Source of the DNA: Acanthacorydalis orientalis
Lineage: Eukaryota > Arthropoda > Insecta > Megaloptera > Corydalidae
DNA length: 64,000 bases
Assembly: GCA_034766995.1 (NCBI GenBank)
Contig: CM068323.1
Span: forward strand, 3,791,967 to 3,855,966
Direction: 5' to 3'
The notes below the pieces were generated by a model. The model did not search any database. It was not told the origin of the DNA and saw nothing but the letters and a program-made list of their open reading frames with translations. This document shows, piece after piece, positions 59,329 through 64,000 of the stretch (position 1 is the first letter of the stretch; each line of letters opens with the position of its first letter). A program made the translations under genes and the position numbers.

Positions 59329-60650
59329 GAGGTGTGGTCAAAAAGTAACGAGAATTGTTTTTTTTCTCAAAAACTATTCATTTATTCTTCAATTTCGAAT
59401 TTGTCCCCTTCAAAGTAATCCCCCCCCTGACATGATACATTTTTTCCAACGCTTTTTCCAGTCTTCAAAGCACTTTTCGAACTCACTTTTTAATATAGCT
59501 CTTAGCTCCTTCAGCGATTCCTCTTTTATCTCATCAATCGTATCAAAACGTCGTCCTTTCAATATTTTTGTCAACCTTGGGAACAGAAAAAAGTCACAGG
59601 GTGCCATATCCGGTGAACATGGTGCCTGAGGTATCACAATAGTATTATTTTTTGCCAAAAATTCACGCACAACTAACGAGGTGTGAGAGGGAGCGTTATC
59701 GGTGACGCAGTTTCCACGAATTGTTTTGCCACAATACCGGTCGTTTTCGCCGAATTGCTTCGCGTAAACGGCGCATAACTTCCAAGTAGTATTCTTTATT
59801 GACAGTGCGACCTTCTGGTAGGAATTCATGATGCACTATGCCCTTCGAATCAAAAGAAAACAGTGAGAAGAACCTTCACTTTTGATCGAACTTGACGAAT
59901 TCTTTTCGGTCTTGGCTCACCAGGCAGCTTCCATTGCGATGATTGTGCCCTGGTTTCAACGCCATACCCATAAACCCATGTTTCGTTACCAGATATGATG
60001 CAATTCATAAATTCTGGATCGTTATTGGCTTTATTCAGCAATTCTTCGGAGACATCTACTCGATGTTGTTTTCGATCAAAATTCAACGATTTTGGGACGA
60101 ATTTGGCTGCCACACGTGTCATGCCTAAAACGTCAGTGAAAATTGCTCGACATGATCCATATGATATACCAATATCATCAGCGACTTCTCTGATAGAGAC
60201 TCGTCGATCTTTTAAAATCATTCGCTTAACTTCCTCGACTTTATCCTCATTAATTGAAGTGTTAGGGCGCCCAGAACGATCATCATGTTCGACGCTTTCA
60301 CGACCGTCTGAAAAACGTTTATACCACTCATAAATTCTTGGTTTACTCATAGTAGAGTCACCATAGGCCTTTCTTAACATTTCACACACTTTGTTGCACT
60401 TTATTTAATTTTTTACGCAAAACTCAATACAAATTCTTTGATCCATTTTTTTTTAATGAACAAAAATCGCCGAGCTCAAAAAACACGTCTTACCTTAGCG
60501 GCTGCCACTTAAAAAGTAAACAATGAAAACAGCTGAAAATTTTTTTGTACTTTAGGGACATGTGTACCAACATAATAAAAAAAAATTTGACAAACGGACT
60601 CTTCAAACCCGCGAAATTTAAAAATGTCATTACTTTTTGATCACACCTCG
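59328..60650 (-). mobile_element. mariner E within (TA)n
   Basis: 1323 bp. CGAGGTGTGGTCAAAAAGTA at the left, inverted at the right (CGAGGTGTGATCAAAAAGTA). Both borders are TA microsatellite. Full length, unlike D1-D3. Confidence 0.95.
59395..60446 (-). pseudogene. mariner E transposase, several lesions
   Basis: ATG at 60,446 (MDQRICIEFCVKN) is followed at once by TAA. The frame continues CEMLRKAYGDSTMSKPRIYE, GRPNTSINEDK, REVADDIGISYGSCR and AAKFVPKSL. The first catalytic site reads ISGNETWVYGYG: the invariant Asp is Asn (codon GTT on the plus strand, 59,985-59,987). An extra T near 59,862 shifts the frame after LLTVFF. A further insertion near 59,700 shifts it back before DNAPSHTS and [11 protein letters not shown] (DD34D), and the end [12 protein letters not shown] lies near 59,415. 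Confidence 0.92.
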
Positions 60651-60723
<73 letters not shown>

Positions 60724-60761
60724 GTATATATACATATGTATATATACATATGTATATATAC

Positions 60762-60810
<49 letters not shown>
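60651..60810. repeat. (TA)n array, right flank of mariner E
   Basis: TA repeats including a regular TACATATGTATA motif repeated four times (60,725-60,770). Confidence 0.97.
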
Positions 60811-60813
<3 letters not shown>

Positions 60814-61484
60814 AAATTACAATTCTTAACAACTTCGATGTTTTTGGGTCTTTGATTTATAAATTCATTTGATATCAGGCACAATATTAGAAAGTTGAAT
60901 TCTCTAATATCTGGTGTAGCGTCGGGTTTGTTCCTGGACTTTGATTTGATTGCAGCATAACACATTCTCATCGGGGAACGAGAATTCTCGTTTTTAGAAA
61001 ATAAGCATTGCCGACGGGAAACGAGATTTCTCGATTTGCGATAAGTGTGCGCTTTGGTGTTTAATTCTTATCTAACGGGATTATATGTGATTGGTACATT
61101 ATTACATTTGTCAATGAGTATATTTACATAATATATGAGTGTTTTTCACTAATATAATACAGTTTAATACTAACAGTTCAAAACTATTAGTTTACAGTAC
61201 AATAAAATAAGATGTCTTTGGATTTGATACAGAATAATAGATGTAATTTAATGGTCTGACCCCTTTCAATAAATGGAAGGGTTTTTCCATACATTTGATT
61301 AAATTCATTTTGAAAACTGGACTTGCTTGTTAATAATTTGATTTTAATAGATAAAAAATAAACGAATAAATACAACTATCAGTCTTTCAACATTATGATG
61401 TAAACATATTTGTGTATCAAGAAAATTCGACGGCATAAGTAAATAAGTCGACGTCATCGAAATTTTTTTATGGATAATTTTGAT
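60811..61484. other. Intergenic; short tandem GGGGAACGAGA-like words
   Basis: CATCGGGGAACGAGAATTCTCG (60,971) and GACGGGAAACGAGATTTCTCG (61,014) are related; each holds a small palindrome (CGAGAATTCTCG, CGAGATTTCTCG), 43 bp apart. No gene. Confidence 0.4.
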
Positions 61485-61785
<301 letters not shown>

Positions 61786-61859
61786 AAGAAAAGGATTAGC
61801 ATAGATAATAAAGAATATTTGTCTCAAGTTTCATAAATATATTTATATAAATGCATAAA

Positions 61860-62360
61860 TCGTTCTGTTTTTTTAATGTGTTGTGAGTGTACGGAGACTT
61901 TTTCGTCTGACTGTACATGTGAACATGATTTAATAAATATTCGAATAAAAAAAATGTACACCGATTTTTTATTGTTTATATTCACTGTCGAAACAAACGT
62001 AAAATCACAAAAAATAGTCTTATTTTCATTAATTTAAAAAAATAGGTTGATTTCTCACTCCTTAGTGGATCACTAAGTCGGTAGTGTTACTCCCACATGC
62101 AACATTTACACTGGATCAAAAAAGTCTCCATACTGCTAGCTGTAACAAAGATTTTCGTTTATTTTATTCTGAATTGTTTAAATTTTTTAAACCTTCTATG
62201 ATTGATTGTAACCCCAATAGTAAATTCAATGAACCGCCATGAAATCAACCATATTTAATTACGGAGACTTTTTCGTCTGACTGTACATATGAACATGATT
62301 TAATAAATATTCGAATAAAAAAAAATGTACTCCGATTTTTTACTGTTTGTATCGTATAGT
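61860..62360. repeat. Direct pair of ~95-bp Tc1-type terminal repeats
   Basis: GTACGGAGACTTTTTCGTCT / GACTGTACATGTGAACATGA / TTTAATAAATATTCGAATAA at 61,890-61,985 is repeated almost exactly at 62,262-62,352. Between them TCAAAAAAGTCTCCATACTG (62,117) is the inverted core word. This suggests nested or solo ends of a Tc1-like element. No transposase. Confidence 0.7.
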
Positions 62361-62685
62361 AGACTTCTGACTCTCACTGTATGCAATTATTGTAGATTGA
62401 TTGTTGTGTATAGAGAAAAGAGGTTAAGTCGACGAAAATATTTGCATTGAAAAACAAAACGTACCAATTTGTAGGCGTTTAAATATTTTTAAGAGACAAC
62501 TGTATTCCGTTTCAAAACATTCCGTGAACTTGTGAGAAAGTTAACTGCCGAACAACAAACATTTCTGTACAATTCCAGCGACACGTATGTGCATGAAATG
62601 ACTGTGTGCTTAATACACATAACGAGAAATGCATTCCGTGACACTCATTGAAATGCAGCGGAAAAAGAGAAACACACTCTCACTC

Positions 62686-62701
62686 ACACACACACACACA
62701 C

Positions 62702-62745
<44 letters not shown>

Positions 62746-62756
62746 ATACATATAAA
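62686..62756. repeat. (CA)n(TA)n microsatellite
   Basis: CACACA then TA/CATA repeats. Confidence 0.95.
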
Positions 62757-63104
62757 TAATTTGTTACATTCGACAAGTTGTTGGTAATTTGTCCGACCGT
62801 CATTGGCTGGTAAGAATCCGTAGAGCGATTCGTTAGTGAGTTCAGTCGCCATCTTGCCCTAATTATTCGTGCTCTGCGACACACGCGGCGTGATTTATAA
62901 CTATCGTCATGAAAACTACGGCCCACACGGACTCCTCACTAGGCGCCACGTGACAGTCTTGATTAAATTGCAACCAATCATCGGTTCATTGCATTATTTC
63001 CATATGAACACAAGAGAGGCCGCCGCTCCGTGCAGATTTAATCATTATTAATACATGTCGATCGGTAGACCTCGCCAAATATTACGTCTGTGCGATAATA
63101 CTTA
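62757..63104. promoter_or_regulatory. Unique, less AT-rich segment with promoter-like words
   Basis: Contains CATTGGCTGG and AACCAATCATCGG (inverted and direct CCAAT boxes), GTCGCCATCTTG (YY1/Pho-like core) and GCCACGTGAC (E-box). Spread over about 200 bp, it has no match elsewhere in the window. No clear TATA or ORF. A regulatory role is an inference from composition and motif density only. Confidence 0.3.
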
Positions 63105-63279
63105 TTAACCCATTCGGTGCCGTTGGTGTGCGAACGCATCGTTTAAGTGACATTATTTATTTTGATAAACGCTAAGAAAATAAATGTAATCGTTTACAGG
63201 TATGAAAATCTGAACAACTGGATGTTGTTTCTATTAATTTGATGGAAAATTCATATGTGAATGATTGATAAGTGAAATG
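63105..63279. other. Possible TTAA-CCC piggyBac-type end, then AT-rich
   Basis: TTAACCCATTCGGTGCCG at 63,105 resembles the TTAACCC ends at 3,890 and 45,532. No matching opposite end in the window. Confidence 0.3.
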
Positions 63280-64000
63280 TAGATGAATTATAGTTGAGAA
63301 GATTCCACAAAAAATAGATCATGATTTCGTCCTCGTTTGAAATAATTATGTCCAGTGTAGACATAATATTTTCGATGGCTTCTTTTTGTAGAAATCCGGT
63401 GATTTTTAACAGTCCTGAGTCATTTCTATATTTAAAAATTGTAAGTTTCTTGTTGTGTTTTGTTCACTGTTGAATTAATATTTTTTTTAGTCAATTATGT
63501 TCTAAAATCTAGGTAAATATCGTTTGATTAAGGTACATTTTTTTCTTGTAAATTTTTGATTATTTAGATGAATTATATTTGAAAAAATTTCACAAAAAAG
63601 TAGATCATGATTTCGTCCTCGTTTGAAATAATTATGTCCTGTTTAGACATAATATTTTCGATGCTTTCTTTTTGCAAAAATCTGGTGATTTTTAACTGGG
63701 TCCTGATTGATTTCTATATTCAAAAGTTGTATAGTTTCTTCTCGTCTTTTGTTCATTGTTGAATTAATATTTTTTTAGTCAATCATATTCTGAAATCTAA
63801 CTGAATATCGTTTGATTAAGATACATTTTTTTCTTGAAGAAAATTTTATTATTTAGCTGAATTGTATTTGAAAAGATTCCACATAGAAGCAGACCATGAT
63901 TTCGTCCTCGTTTGAAATAATTATGCCCCGTCTAGATATAATATTTTTGATGTCTTCTTTTTGTAGAAATCCGGTGATTTTTAACCGAGTCCTGATTAAT
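63280..64000. repeat. Satellite-like tandem array, ~288-bp period, runs off the window
   Basis: CATGATTTCGTCCTCGTTTG occurs near 63,321, 63,607 and 63,897. Each unit continues AAATAATTATGTCC...AGACATAATATTTTCGATG, CTTTTTGTAGAAATCCGGTG, TTGAATTAATATTTTTTTAG, and AATATCGTTTGATTAAG-TACATTTTTTTC. Units differ at perhaps one base in ten to fifteen. At least 2.5 units; the right end is outside the window. Confidence 0.92.

Overview
This window is eukaryotic, very AT-rich, and almost entirely made of transposable elements and simple repeats. The transposon mix points to an arthropod, most likely an insect: several unrelated mariner (DD34D) families, Tc1-like copies, piggyBac-like elements with TTAA target sites, a TTAA-flanked MITE family, Helitron ORF fragments with DUF6570-like and endonuclease-like parts, hAT-like ends and non-LTR retrotransposon 3' ends. 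I cannot name the species. I recognise no host protein gene, no tRNA and no rRNA. Four stretches that are less AT-rich and not repeated here (about 27.5-27.8, 38.6-39.0, 50.5-50.9 and 62.8-63.1 kb) are the best candidates for host promoter, exon or conserved non-coding sequence.

Layout. 0-6.6 kb: a mariner fragment, a LINE 3' end, two copies of the TTAA MITE, a 241-bp TTAA MITE, a deleted piggyBac (P1) and a pogo/Tigger-like fragment. 6.8-8.0 kb: a Helitron-like hairpin end and a duplicated microsatellite-bearing repeat. 8.0-10.2 kb: a dead LINE split by MITE copy 3. 11-15.3 kb: two deleted piggyBacs (P2, P3) and a large palindrome. 15.3-20.4 kb: (TA)n arrays, a 3-unit tandem repeat and a chimeric mariner fragment. 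20.4-23.0 kb: mariner X1 with mariner B inside it. 23.6-24.9 kb: mariner C1. 25.1-31.0 kb: two Helitron fragments, MITE copy 4, a hAT fragment, deleted mariner D1 and a piggyBac N-terminal half. 31.6-34.1 kb: deleted mariner D2 and decayed mariner G. 34.9-42.2 kb: Tc1-like, hAT-like and mariner remnants and MITE copy 5. 43.1-47.5 kb: a transposase segment duplicated around MITE copy 6, then intact mariner C2 inside a piggyBac. 48-52.4 kb: compound (TA)n tandem arrays. 52.8-60.7 kb: deleted mariners D3 and F, X2 split by MITE copy 7, and mariner E, most of them embedded in (TA)n. 61-64 kb: more (TA)n and the start of a ~288-bp satellite.

How the parts relate. The window is a nested record of cut-and-paste transposition. 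Three of the seven TTAA MITE copies can be checked against an unoccupied copy of the same host sequence elsewhere in the window, showing single-TTAA integration. A fourth comparison shows a recombinant junction. Mariners sit repeatedly inside long (TA)n tracts. Four mariners of two families have independently lost internal sequence and ended at 905-929 bp. The only transposase that reads as intact is the 349-codon mariner C2 at 45,932-46,981 (minus strand).
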